Shown here: positions 12,007 through 22,936 of the stretch, piece after piece
Position numbering within the stretch: the first letter of the stretch is position 1
Layout: the number at the start of each line of letters is the position of its first letter
Source: Triglochin maritima
Taxonomy: Eukaryota; Streptophyta; Magnoliopsida; Alismatales; Juncaginaceae
DNA: 64,000 bases
Direction: 5' to 3'
NCBI GenBank assembly: GCA_963682175.1
Contig: OY821775.1
Location: 11,876,501 to 11,940,500 of the forward strand
The notes under the pieces: model-generated
What the model was told of the DNA's origin: nothing
Databases searched by the model: none
Seen by the model: only the letters and a program-made list of their open reading frames with translations
Program-made: the position numbers and the translations under genes

Positions 12007-12310
12007 GGTTCGGTCGACCGAAGGATCTGTGGATCGGTCAACCGAACGTGGAACGGATGGTCAAGTTGATTGACCGAACTTGACCAAAGTGCCTGGAACT
12101 CTGGGTCGGTATACCGAACCAGAAACGGTCGACCAAACAATGTCCAGTTCCGATATTTTCGGTTAACCGAATGGCACTCGGTCAAAGACGCGAATTCGTC
12201 CGAACGGTTAAAGAAGAATTTTTCTCCTTAAGAATCAGTCATCCGTCAAGTGCACGGAAATCCGAACGTGACATATTCGGTTAATCGAGTATGTCTCAGT
12301 AGACCGAGTC
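12007..12310. repeat. CGGT-NN-ACCG palindrome cluster in LTR A
   Basis: Exact or near-exact palindromes occur at 12011-12020 (centre CG), 12035-12044 (CA), 12107-12116 (AT), 12125-12134 (CG, one arm changed) and 12160-12169 (TA), with several degenerate ones up to 12310. The arms CGGT/ACCG are kept while the central two bases vary. Spacing is irregular (about 20-60 bp), so this is not a simple tandem repeat. Confidence 0.8.
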
Positions 12311-12488
12311 CCGATCGATTTTCTGCCTTTGATAATTAAGAGATTAATTTGATCAATGGTTGGATTATCTCCAAACTTGGTCAAACATTTTGTGGGTGCA
12401 TATAATGCATTATGGAATTAGTTTGTGAGAGAAAATGTCAAGAATTCGTGGCTTAAGAATAACCATGATTGAGAGTAAGATTGTAGCC

Positions 12489-12497
12489 TATAAATAG
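12489..12497 (+). promoter_or_regulatory. TATA box of LTR A
   Basis: The motif tataaatag is followed by an expected leader rich in C and T. The same box is at 16689-16697 in LTR B, and a related tctataaaag is on the minus strand at 39231-39240 in LTR C. The position is conserved, so it probably marks the U3/R boundary. Confidence 0.65.
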
Positions 12498-12956
12498 GTC
12501 CTTATTCTCCTTAATTATGTCAGAAGTTTGCTAAATATTTTCTCTCCTAATTCACCACAAAAATCCACAAAAATTCTCTTAGTTTTCTAAGTCTATGGAA
12601 GGAGAAATCTCAGAGATTAAGGAAGGGGTTTGTAGCTAGATTCTAAGCTTGTTTGGAGATTGATTGGCTAGCTCCTTTCTCTCCAACCTTGTTTAGGGTT
12701 TCGGTGAACACTCGGAGGCATCCGGCGCAACGGGAAGCGACGATCGTCTTCTTCAGCATCTCCGGATCATCAAGAAGTTTTAGAGAACTTCTAGGTATGA
12801 ATTTCAGAGCCCATGTTTGTTTTAATGAGTTTTGAAACTAGTTATTAAAACAAACCGATGCATGCATGAAATAAATCGTAGAAAATTGTAATTGATCCTT
12901 ATTATGCATAAAAAATTCGAAAAATATACATGCATAATTAAACATGAAATCCTACA

Positions 12957-13412
12957 GTTGGGTCACGAGAAAGACAACCTCGGGATAGGCGAAAGGATTC
13001 CTCGAGTCACGACAAATAAATCTTACGGTCACGAGAAAGGAGTCGTCGGAATAGGGAAAAGATTCCTTGGGTCATGACAAAGAATCGTGGGGATGGGAGA
13101 AAGGAGTTGATGGGTCACGAGAAAATCAACTTTGGGATAGGGGAAATGATTGCTCGGGTCAATACAAAGGAATCTTAGGGTCACGAGAAAGGAGTTGTCG
13201 GGATGGGAGAAAGGAGTCGTTGGGTAACAAGAATGTCAGCTTCGGTATAGGGGAAAGGATTCCTCGGGTCACGACTAAGGAATCTTTGGGCCATGAGAAA
13301 GGATTTGTTGGGTCACGAGAAAGGAGTTGTTGGGATTGGACAAAAAGGACTTCGGAATAGTATAAAGGAACAGTTGGGTTACAAGAAGGAGTACATCGAT
13401 CATCTAAACTTC
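12957..13412. repeat. 22-bp minisatellite, about 20 units
   Basis: Consecutive 22-base units follow the pattern gggtcacgagaaaggagttg plus two bases, alternating with a variant of the type gggataggggaaaggattcc. Most units are exactly 22 bp and one or two are 21. The array lies between the divergent Harbinger genes, upstream of ORF1. Frames read through it (for example at 13067-13360) are repeat artefacts. There is no spacer diversity of the kind seen in a CRISPR array. Confidence 0.85.
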
Positions 13413-13423
13413 ATTGATTTACA

Positions 13424-14597
13424 ATGGTTTCTCCCAACCAAAACAAAGAACCACAACCACCACCACGTAACCCACATAGTCTATTTCCCAATCCTTATCC
13501 CCAACATTCGATCTCTCCTTCTATGGACACCCACAATATCCCTAATACCCCCAATACCAACCCTACCAAAACCCACAATATCCTCCACCACATCAACCCT
13601 ACAATTATACCATGTATTCGAACGACCTTCAATTTGAAGGTGGTTCCAGCCATGTAAACGAAGAGGCAGATACAATTGACAAACTAGTTGTCAATTTAGA
13701 GGAAGAGCTTGTGGACAATTGTCCTGCCTATTTATCACAACAATTTAGTCCACCACCATCACAACCTGACACACAACCAACGACCCAGGGGAGCAAGAAA
13801 TGGCCAACACAGGAAGACGAGGTCATCATCTCCCCATACATGAACGTAAGTTGCTTTACAATTGTCAGCACCAACCAGAAAAGCAACAACCTCTGGAACA
13901 ACGTGAAAAAACCCTACGACGTCGCATACTCCACCAGCAAAAAGCTGACATGGCGAAACACGACTTATCTTAAAGGACGTTGGAGAAGATTGGGAGCATC
14001 AGTCCTTAAGTGGGTCGGTTTTCACGATGAAGCACTACAACGAAAAAGGAACAGAATGAACGATGAGGACATAATCAGAGAAGCTCATGTCATTTATAAG
14101 CAACTCATAATGGTAAATTCCAATTCTTTCATGTATGGCTCTTTCTGAACATGTATCCAAAATGGGATTCGATCCTTCGAACATCTATCTTGAACAATCC
14201 ACGTGGTCGTCGCCCCAACGTCATGGTGGAGGATACTCCAGAAACAAGTAGCAGCGGGAAACATATGCGTACTTCTGAATCCTACGAATGCCCAATCCCA
14301 AATACAGAAAGTCCCCTCACCCATCTTGAAGGTGTGAAAAAGGCAGAAGCCTGAGGAAAAGGAAAGATTTCTGGGCAACCCAATCAACGCCTCTATACTT
14401 CATGTTCCAAAATTGAATATTCGTTGAAGGTATAAAAAATCTTCTCATAATGGAGAAGGAAAAGTTGGAATATCATAAATTAAAACTTTGACACAAAGAC
14501 AATAAAGACTTGTTGATGATGTTGCTGAATAAGGGAAATTTGACGCCCGATGAGGACATATTAAGAGCAACTCTATGCAAACAACTGTATAAGTATG
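13424..14597 (+). pseudogene. Harbinger ORF1, Myb/SANT-like DNA-binding protein, broken
   Basis: The ATG at 13424 opens a Pro/Asn/Gln-rich N-terminus. After a frameshift near 13610 the frame of 13612-14148 continues with the domain 'KWPTQEDEVIISPYMN', 'VSTNQKSNNLWNNV' and 'LKGRWRRLGASVLKWVG', typical of the Myb/SANT-like ORF1 of Harbinger elements and of plant glutathione-S-transferase/NAM-C-type homologues. Downstream pieces 'DDEDIIREAH'-like, 'EKEKLEYHKLKL' and 'NLTPDEDILRATL' belong to the same protein but lie in shifted frames. ORF1 helps the transposase bind element ends and reach the nucleus. Decay is moderate, similar to the transposase. Confidence 0.75.
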
Positions 14598-15013
14598 ATT
14601 TATTTATTAAATCAACTTTATATATTGTTGTTTAAATGTAATTTTAAGTTGGTCTTAAAAATATTGAATTTAGTTACTTATGTTGTTCATTTGTTTTTTA
14701 TTTAATTTTATTCCAGAAAAAATTAGTTGAATTAACTTAGAATTTCTAAACATGTTAAAAATAATAATAAACAAAAATAATTAGATCATCAAAATAAATT
14801 AATCATAATAAGTAATAACAAGTATCTAACAAATACTTTAACAAAAAAAACCAAAAAAAAAACAATAAAAAGAAAGAAAAATATTTTTCACCCACGAGGG
14901 TCACGAACACCACTCCGCGCAGCTACAATGTCTGTGCACCCCATTCCACGGGCACAGGGCCATGATCCCCTCGATGGGTGCTCCATGAACAACAAATATT
15001 GTCGTTAAGGATG
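14598..15013. other. Right subterminal part of the Harbinger element
   Basis: This is an AT-rich, non-coding stretch with homopolymeric A runs, ending in a GC-richer piece (about 14890-15000) and the inner part of the right terminal repeat (cgttaaggatg) just before LTR B. Confidence 0.55.
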
Positions 15014-16187
15014 TGAAGGGATTGTGTTCTAAAACTTTGCTTTTATATGACAATTGTTATGAATTGGATATGCAAATATTTTGTTCCTTGATTAATGTAT
15101 TCGTCTTGTAAAAGTGTTAAGGAAGAGACTCTTGGTCCTTAACTGTAGAGCTCTAAAAGATAATGGTTTACATAAATCAAAAGTTATTCACAATCATGGT
15201 AATTGACATGGAACATTAATTACCGAGAAAAGATTGTCGTGTTGGTTAGAGAATGTTGTAGCTCTACAAATATTTAACGACATGAGTATATAAAAGAGAA
15301 AAATTGTTACTTTTATATATTGAATAAACCTAGCAAGTGAAACATTATGGAATTGTGTTAAGTGTCGTTAATGTTTCATTGTGTCTTGAATCTTAAGATA
15401 TGAGACTTATATTTTTTCACATAAGAAGTGTTTAATTTGATTAGTGTCAACAACTATCATTGAGTATAATGATAAATGCAGTAGTTGGTTGAACATGACT
15501 TATGTTGGAAAAGATAGTTAGTCAAAAGATTATCATTGCCCCTTTTAGTTTGAGTGATGATATTAGTGTGCATCTTGATAAAACAAAATTATAATGTGCA
15601 CAATGTGACTTGTGTTAAGTTACATACTTATAATTAGCTTAAGAGATCAAGAAGTGAGTATATAATACAAAGGTGACACATTTCTACTTTTATAATAGTC
15701 TTAATATCATGAGGCAATAGATATACACAAGTGATGTTTTTACATCACTAAATGGATCGCGTTTAGTTTGAGTGGACAAGACATCTATGCTAATTGGGTA
15801 ACTATAATGTGTAGCTAGATACCGCTTATAGTTTATGGCATTGAGTGTTTAATATCATTGTCAATCTAGCTTAGATCTTCCTATATGCCACATCACAAAA
15901 TTGGAAAACAAGAAGCTTGATTTTGAGTTCATATGATGTGTCAGATTTCGTGTGAAATGTGATACATGTGGTGTATCGATAAAATTAATATGTTGTGAAA
16001 ATGACATAATGAGAATCATGAATACGTTTTTATGATATGTATGTATTATGGGATATAATAGTTTGACATTACATATGATAATATATTACATGATATATGA
16101 ATTTGCTAAAAAACCCCAAAGATCAAATTTTGTTGGAGATAAATAAAGGCAAAAATCGGACAAAACGGTTGAACGTTTTCAGAGACC

Positions 16188-16507
16188 AGTCGACCGAAAA
16201 TTCACAGTAGTTGTTGCGTGTGAGAACGGTCGACCGGATGGACGTATCGGTCGACCAACATATTCCAGGAACTTTTTCTGGGATTAATCGGTCTACCGGT
16301 ATAAGTCGTGGTTCGACCGAAAACCACTAGGCACTTCTGTGAAATTTTCTTGGTGGCAATCGATCGACCGACTTGTGACTCAGTCCGACCGAAAACTTCA
16401 CAGTAGCTTTGGTATCGTGTCATGGGTCGACCGTCAGGTTTCATGGTCCAACAAAAACCACGATTAATTGACAATCAGTCGACCGATTGGTTAACTTCGG
16501 TTGACCG
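16188..16507. repeat. CGGT-NN-ACCG palindrome cluster in LTR B
   Basis: About ten full or half palindromes occur, including acggtcgaccgg near 16228, tcggtctaccgg near 16290 and cggttgaccg at 16498-16507. The cluster ends 182 bp before the TATA box, as in A and C. Confidence 0.75.
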
Positions 16508-17008
16508 TTTGGCACGGTTCTGCCTAGAATTGTTAAGAGATTAATGTTGATCATGAGTTGGATTTATTCCAATTATGGTCAAACGGTTTTGAGGATAATT
16601 ATGTGTCAATTTATGATTGGTTTAAGGGAGAGAAAAATAAGGGATTATGGGTTAGTGGGTGACCCATGATGTGGATGTTGGGAGAATCTATAAATAGGTC
16701 TAATCTCCCTACTTGTTTTAGTTAATGCAAAATTATTCTCTCTCCATAAACTCTCCATAATCCATCCGAATTTCTCTTAATATTTTTGAGCTTTTGGAGA
16801 TCAAATTCTGAGGGAGCTTTAGAGGGGTTTATTAGCAAGATTTTAAGCTTGATTTAGATATTGAACAGGCTAGCTCATTTCTCTCTAATCTTGTTTAGAG
16901 TTTGGTGAACACTTGGGGCGAATCGACCGGCGATTCAACGAGCAATGCAACTCCGGATCTTCATAAAGGTTTTAGAGAACATTTGGGTGTGATCCTCTAT
17001 TATATTTG

Positions 17009-17009
<1 letters not shown>

Positions 17010-17055
<46 letters not shown>

Positions 17056-17060
17056 ATATA
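17010..17060. repeat. TA microsatellite
   Basis: A run of alternating T and A of about 50 bp sits inside solo LTR B and is absent from the corresponding places in A and C, so it expanded after insertion or in this sub-lineage. Confidence 0.85.
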
Positions 17061-17571
17061 TATAGTTTATATGATATTAGAATTATAAATATAAAACAAT
17101 GTACATGAAATCAACAAAAATTATGGAAATTGATCTTGTATGCACGTGTAAATTGTAAAAAAATATATGTACATACATAATGACACGAAATCCTACCGGA
17201 TGACCTTAGCACCAACCTTTTACGACTCTCTGACCGGTTGTGATTTGTCCAATGACATCAATGGGATTACCAAGTAATTGAACTGTTGAGTGCTTAGAGC
17301 ACCACAACTATTCTTATTTTAGAGATTGTTTTGGGATTCTCTACCCCTGAATCCCTGATGTAGTTTTTTTGCATCTAATACTTAGAATAGACAAAAAAAA
17401 AACTGTCAATATCGAATTATAAAATCGGTTGCATCCATTAATAAGTTGATAATAAAAGCATAAAATTGTTTTAGTTACTAACAAAAGAACGAGTACGTGT
17501 ACAGTAGTAGTATATCTATTTCAATAATGACAGTGATTATATAGTGATGCAAAAGTTGTTCATCTCTGAGA

Positions 17572-18030
17572 GTTTGGACGTGGTATTTGCAAGTTCCATG
17601 GAATTTGTAATTGACGGAATTTACGAATCTTAGGATTTATAAATGACGTAATTTGTACTTACTATGTTTGGACTACATGTTACTTAAATGAGAACAAAAA
17701 AATTATACGGTGTTTTCTTAATTTTCCAATTCAGAATTGTATCTAAATCATAAAACCACATACTGCTCAATTAGTGTGTATAGAATTATATTTGAAATAT
17801 AAGATTAATATTAACGACTCAAGTTCAAAAAAAAGTTGTGTGGAATTTCGAAATACCACATCTTAGCATGGAATTTGATTTTGACAAATTTCGTATAGAC
17901 GTGAAATTTCAAAATTTCACGAAGGATTTGCAAATTCCAACACATTTTTAATCAAACATGGTGGTTGCAAATGTAGTACATTCAAATTCTATTTTCCAGT
18001 AAAATTCTATGTTAAAGCGACACAACGAAA
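17572..18030. repeat. Dispersed repeat, copy 2
   Basis: This is a diverged direct copy of 8392-8800, with matching order of landmarks and no reading frame of interest. It lies ~370 bp to the right of the Harbinger element. Confidence 0.6.
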
Positions 18031-18051
18031 TGTAACCTAAGAGTTGCGGGG

Positions 18052-18199
18052 TTCAAATCCTATTAGAAGTATTTTCTTAAAGTTAAGTTTAATTAAATGT
18101 GGATATAAATCCTATTAGAAGCATTTTCTTAAAGTTAAGTTTAATTAAATGTGGATTCAAATCCTATTGGAAGCATTTTCTTAAAATTATGTTTAATGA
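18052..18199. repeat. Three tandem 52-bp units
   Basis: Units at 18052-18103, 18104-18155 and 18156-18199 (the last one partial) share 'aaatcctattagaag' and 'attttcttaaagttaagtt'. The first two differ at only a few positions, pointing to recent tandem duplication. Confidence 0.88.
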
Positions 18200-18533
18200 C
18201 ATGTTTGGTTGGTTCGTTGATTCACTCGGGTTTCCATAGTTCAACAACTTTTTTATCGCTTAATTTGGTTCTTTTGTTCCGATTGATATAACATTGTGGC
18301 TTAGTTTGTACTCACCAAGTTAAAATCACAAGGCAAATAGACACTTAATCCGTAATGAACAAGTTACAAATGTTTTAGGGAACTACTAAACGTCGCCCCA
18401 AAACTACTTAAATCGCCCCTTGAAATTACCAAATTGCCATTAACAATATATTTAATACCCATATCGTCCCGTGTCTATAAATTAGGCCTACGGTCTTGTA
18501 TATTCATAATTTATCAGTAAAAACACCACGAAA

Positions 18534-21500
18534 ATGTCTGGCGAGGGTGATGCATCCGGTGAGGTAAGTCTGGCGCGGGGCAAATTTTGGGTCGGACGTC
18601 TGCATTAGACGCCTCCCCCAAGGTGAGGGCGTCTGCGTAGGACGTCCTTCCCTTGGCCGAGGCGTCTAACGCAGACGCCTACGCAATGGGAGAGGCGTCT
18701 TATGTAGACGTCCTCCCCTTGGGTAAGGCGTCTGTAGTAGACGCCCTTCCCTAGGGCCAGGCGTCCTACGCAGACGCCTCACCCTTGGGAAGGGCGTTTA
18801 ACTCAGACGCCCCTCCCATGGGGTAGGCGTTTAATACAGACGCCCGGAATTTTTTTGATTTTTTTAATTTTGATTTTTTTTTGTAGGTTCCGTTGGAAGA
18901 TTTCGGTGGTGATGGAGTGGATTACAGTGAGTTATTTCAAACTACACAAATCTTTGAAACAATCGATGAAGCATGTAAATGGGCCAAACAAGTAGCTATC
19001 GGAGCTGGGTTTTTTTTTGGTCGTGTCGTCGTACAAAACAAGATCAGATAGTCAGATGGATTGTTATTTGAGATGCGACCGGCGAAATCAAATGGAGTCT
19101 CGGGATATGGATACTGCACTTCGAAGAAACACCAAAAGAAATGGTTGCGGTTGCCGTTTCTTAATAAAAGTGGTGGAGTGACGAGATCGTGATGGATGGG
19201 TTATGGTTTTTAATAGTGCTCATGGACATCACAACCACAGACTGGCAGTTTATCCAGAGGGTCATCGTCAAATTAGTGGTCTAAGTTCTGGGGCGAAGAA
19301 GATTGTTCGTGATATGACTGAGGCGCAAGCAAAACCACGGAACATCTTGAAGGCAGTAAAAGAAAAATTCCCGGAGGACAATCCAAATCAAAGGCATATT
19401 TATAATTTCAGAGATTACATGAGGAGGACAAAATCTGAAGACCAGAATCACGTCCAGCAGTTTCTCTATCAAGCAGTGCAGTGTCAGTACTTACATTGGA
19501 TTATGGCGGATCCAGAAACTGATGTCGTCACTCACGCTTTTTTGGCACATCCGACGTCAGTCCAGTTGTTGCGGACATATCCTTTCGTTATCTGCATGGA
19601 TTCGACTTACAAGACGAACAAGTATAAGATGCATTTGTTCGAAATGATTGGGGTCACACCAACAAACATGAATTTCCTTATTGGATATGCGATTTTGATG
19701 GATGAAACTTACTCCAGTTATCTGTGGGTGATGGAGAAGTTGCGAGATCTGTTATTGAGGATTGTCAGCCCGACTGCAATAATAACAGACCGGGAGTTAG
19801 GCCTTATGCGACCAGTGAGAGAGGTATTTCCTGACTCTGCTCATTTACTCTGCACATGGCACATCAACAAAGACGTATTGAACTACGCATACCACGTATT
19901 CGGCAAAAATAAGCAGATGGCAGAGACTTTGAGGCGTGGAAGATGGAGGAAAATCATGCTTTCTACTTCAGAAGCCGAGTATGATAGAGCTGTGTATGCT
20001 CTGAAAGATTTGTATAGATCGTGGTCGGCTATCACGGAGTATCTGGACACCACGTGGTTGGTGTATAAAGAAAAGTTTGTGCTGAATTGGACGAACAAAG
20101 TCCTTCATTTCGGGAACACCATGAATTGTAGGGTCGAAAGTGCTCATTCGGCTCTAAAAGAGTGGATTTCTACATCGACTGCAGCTCTGGACACTCTTTT
20201 CGAGTGCGTCAACGCGGCTATTGAAATGCAGCTGACGAATATTCGAAACGCTCTTGAAGACTCGAGACGGCGAAATTTGACTAATTTCGGACATGCTCTA
20301 TATCGTCACATAAATGGTCGAGTTTCGCATCACTGCTTGCAATTGCTGAGTCAGGAGGTGAAAAGAATGCAAGAGTTAGATGATGAAGTTGAATATCGTT
20401 GTGAGTGCGCTTTTCTGACTTCTCATGGGATACCTTGCGCATGTACCATCCGCGGATGTCTTGAATCAGACAACGGAATTTACTTAGAGCAGATTCATTC
20501 GTTCTGGAGGACACTTGTCATTGGGGAAGGAGCCGGGAACGCAGAGTTTGTGTCTCAGGCAGCTCAAGACGCCGAACATTTTCGCAGCCTGGTTGATGAG
20601 ATTGCAGGAAGTGACCCCACCGTAATTCGATCTGCCTCTCGGGTTTTATTCGAGCAGCTACACCCCGAACATGCGAATTTGATAGAGCCTGCAGAAAAAA
20701 CAAAGCTACGAGGTCGACCAAGGGGAAAGTCGACACGACGGGACCCTAGTGCGTTTGAGTATGCAGAGCGAGGTAGTGGTCGATCTTCAGGTAGTGGGAG
20801 TAGAGGTCGTGGTCGTTCTTCCGGTAGTGGAAGCAAAGGTCGTGGTCGATCTTCTGGTTCTTCGTCTGTGATGGGAGGATCAGGTATATCATCCCTATAT
20901 TTATTGTTATTATAATTTTGTTATTTATTTCAGTAAATATGTATCTTTTGTTATTATATGTAACTGTATTTTTTGTTTATATTGTAGTGACTGGGCGGGC
21001 TGACGTAGACGACTTTCCATATGCGGATAGGATTCCAGGAATCATTGTCATTCCTACACCAGTGGAATGATGTACGTGCTGATGGAAACTGTGGATTTCG
21101 ATGTGTCGCCGATGTTTTTCACGGTGGTGAAGACAATTGGCAACTCGCCCGTCGTTCGATTTCAAATGAGCTAGCTGCGAACCCATCTTTTTATGAGCAC
21201 GTATACTACGACGGTGTGGCGCAGGCTCGTCATCGGATTAATTGGGGCGGGGGACCTTGTGGCGAGAATCACTACATGGAGACGTGGACGGACTTGTTTC
21301 CCATTGCAAATTTTTACAAGTGTGCAGTTATGTTCTTCTCTCTCGGAAATGATGGTTCGTTGTACCCATGTCTTACAGTTCTACCTTGGGAGAGTCCACC
21401 TACCGTGACGAGACCGTGCAGAGAGTTGATTATTGCTCATTTAGGGAGTTACGCTCATTACATTCGTTTGGATTTGAATGAGGGATTCCCCGTACCTCCT

Positions 21501-21605
21501 ATAGCGACTCTGTGGTTTCAAGTACGAGATGAGAGTGTTATTGGATGGGAGCTGGAGTACCAAAATAGGATAGCATCTTGGCAACAATTATGTAATATGT
21601 TTTGA
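18534..21605 (+). pseudogene. MULE transposase with C-terminal OTU cysteine protease domain
   Basis: A short first exon (ATG at 18534, donor at 18564) joins an exon at 18887. Its FAR1-like N-terminal part is disrupted by a shift in a T run (~19015) and a stop (~19180). From 19203 to 20883 the frame is open: MULE catalytic landmarks are 'VICMDSTYKTNKYKM' (first Asp), 'AIITDRELGLMRP' (second Asp) and 'NCRVESAHSALKEW' (Glu). A SWIM-type zinc motif 'CECAFLTSHGIPCACTI' follows, with Cys where His is usual, then a Gly/Ser/Arg tail. An intron at 20884-20987 leads to an OTU domain with 'RADGNCGFRC' (catalytic Cys) and 'AHYIRLDL' (catalytic His), ending at 21605. A one-base shift near 21040-21060 separates tail and OTU frame, unless splicing differs. 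Role: DNA transposition; OTU domains remove ubiquitin-like tags. Confidence 0.82.
18588..18845. repeat. GCGTC/GACGC palindrome array in MULE intron 1
   Basis: About six ~40-bp units pair an outer palindrome (aggcgtct, a variable 5-6-bp spacer, agacgcct) with an inner CCC-TTGGG element. The array fills most of intron 1 of the transposase gene. A related pair is near the other end at about 21775-21825. The base composition contrasts sharply with the AT-rich surroundings. Confidence 0.8.
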
Positions 21606-21700
21606 TATGTTTGTACAATTATGTAATATGTTTTGATATGTTTGTACACTATATATTGTTGCTTTATTATGTAATATGTTTTGATATGTTTGCTTTATTT
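21593..21700. repeat. Three tandem units after the OTU stop
   Basis: The segment 'attatgtaatatgttttga' followed by 'tatgtttg' occurs three times, spanning the last OTU codons and the 3' region. It is a short tandem duplication. Confidence 0.8.
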
Positions 21701-22082
21701 GCATTATATATAATAGTACGATACATTAGCAAACACAAATAAAAATAATAAGCGTATGACAAATGGGGGGAGCGGCTTCCTCTGACGCCCGCCCCATGCG
21801 GGGGGCGTCTCGCTCGGACGCCGGCCACTTTTTTTAATTTTTTTTTTAAAAACAAATAAATAAAGTAAGGTTACCGTATACGGGTACACCGGGGGAACTG
21901 TTGGCTGCTTGTCTGGCCTCCGAGACATTCCTAATCTTCTGTAGTAGGTATAGGAAGAGAGTTTTGAAAAAAAAAGTGAAATTGTGAGATATATAAGCAA
22001 AAATAGGATGAAGGGCAATTTGGTAATTTCAAGGGGCGATTTAAGTAATTTTGGAGCGATGTTTAGCAATTCAGATGTTTTA

Positions 22083-22931
22083 TCTTCACGAAGTTTGTAC
22101 TCAAAACTTTATGTCGATTTATGTGAAGATCCAAATCAACTTCACCACATATCTTTCAAACCCCTGTTGGAGAAAATTTAAATTCAACTTATCTCCCGCA
22201 GTTTGAACTCCTTAATGTCTCCTTATCTCTCTCTTCTCTTTTCAACGGTGTCGGCTACACTCTCATCCCCCCTTCCAACGAATGAGCGGGTTAGAACTTC
22301 CCAAAAACAACAAATGAAAGGGTTTAGGCATTATACCCATAGTGGGATGGACCCACCCACTTGAGGGGCAGGGATTGGGTCGGCAAAAGGAAAGGAAGTA
22401 TGCTTCAGTGAAAGGAAGAGGCTTATGGTTATGAAGGATTTTTATGTAATTTACTGTTTTCTTTTATGTATAAGGCTACTACTGAGTTGTGTTGGGGTTT
22501 CTAGTGGTATTAGTATTTTTTGGTTCTTGTTGTTAGTGTCTGTCTTCTTGGAGTTTGTTATGTTTTAGATGGTTCATTGATATGTGTAATAGTGCGCCGT
22601 CGAATGGCCGTAGGTCAGCTTGAAGGTGCTAATAAGGATTTGTACTTTGCGTGTGATATTCGATGGAAATGAGGCAGATTCTCCCACCAAAAGGAACAAA
22701 GAGAAGGTGCGACTAAAGCAACGACAAAGAAGAATGAGAGACGAAAGGAAAGCTCGAACCACAACCATCTTGAAATTCCTATCAACACTTGCACGCATTT
22801 TAAGCCAATTCAAGTTCTGCCAAGCACACAAGGAGATGGAGGAATGACAATAGAACATGTTGTTTGCCTTAGATACAAGGCAACAAGATTAAATTTTACA
22901 CATAAAGAAGCTGGTGAAAACTTCGGAGAGC
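22083..22931. other. Intergenic stretch, no gene supported
   Basis: There is a 75-codon plus-strand frame at 22620-22847, rich in Arg and Lys, with no motif I recognise and no splice context. Nothing else stands out. Confidence 0.5.
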
Positions 22932-22936
22932 ACAAG

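Larger units (their letters stand above)
10831..12956 (+). mobile_element. Solo LTR A (2.1 kb)
   Basis: The unit starts TGAAGGGAATGTG, ends AAATCCTACA and is flanked by the perfect 5-bp duplication gttgg (10826-10830 and 12957-12961). It has no coding region, primer site or polypurine tract, so it is a single LTR left by recombination. Copies B (15014-17197) and C (38780-40948, inverted) are colinear over their whole length. A TATA box at 12489-12497 lies ~470 bp from the end, giving a U3 of ~1.65 kb, and a cluster of CGGT-NN-ACCG palindromes lies upstream of it. The insertion is in the minisatellite of the Harbinger element. Confidence 0.88.
15014..17197 (+). mobile_element. Solo LTR B (2.2 kb)
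   Basis: This is a direct copy of LTR A, from TGAAGGGATTGTG to AAATCCTACC (the final base differs from the family's CA). It is flanked by the perfect 5-bp duplication ggatg (15009-15013 and 17198-17202). It landed inside the right terminal inverted repeat of the Harbinger element and splits it. A TATA box lies at 16689-16697, a palindrome cluster at 16188-16507, and a TA microsatellite at about 17010-17060 in the U5 part. There is no coding content. Confidence 0.86.
8946..17205. mobile_element. PIF/Harbinger transposon with two nested solo LTRs
   Basis: The left end reads GGTCATCCTCAGCGGTG and is preceded by TTA (8943-8945). The right end, read inward, is GGTCATCCTTAACGAC once the LTR B insertion is removed, and is followed by TTA (17206-17208). 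TTA duplications and a divergent pair of genes (DDE transposase at 9356-10704 minus, Myb/SANT-like ORF1 at 13424-14597 plus) are diagnostic of PIF/Harbinger elements. Without solo LTRs A and B the element is about 3.9 kb. Both genes carry stops and frameshifts, and LTR B splits the right terminal repeat, so it can no longer move by itself. Confidence 0.85.
18380..22072 (+). mobile_element. MULE (Mutator-like) transposon with transposase-OTU gene
   Basis: Terminal inverted repeats of ~70 bp (18380-18450 and 22005-22072) share blocks such as 'acttaaatcgccccttg' and 'aaattaccaaattgcc'. Flanks aaatgtttta (18368-18377) and agatgtttta (22073-22082) look like a 9-10-bp target duplication with one change and two extra bases at the left edge. 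Inside is a MULE transposase gene with an OTU domain at its end, plus GACGC-type palindrome arrays near both ends. The 3.7-kb length and intact ends suggest a complete, probably recently active family, although the gene has a few lesions. Confidence 0.82.

Noticed and set aside
10831..12956. A/B/C units as genes with a TATA box and 5' leader
   Set aside because: TG...CA ends, 5-bp duplications and three colinear copies make them solo LTRs; the TATA box is the LTR promoter.
12957..13412. Possible CRISPR-like array
   Set aside because: The units are contiguous 22-mers without unique spacers, in a plant transposon.
12892..13637. Plus-strand frames of 60-114 codons rich in Gly, His, Glu and Lys
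   Set aside because: They are translations of the 22-bp minisatellite; the period is not a multiple of three and all three frames stay open, so no protein is implied.
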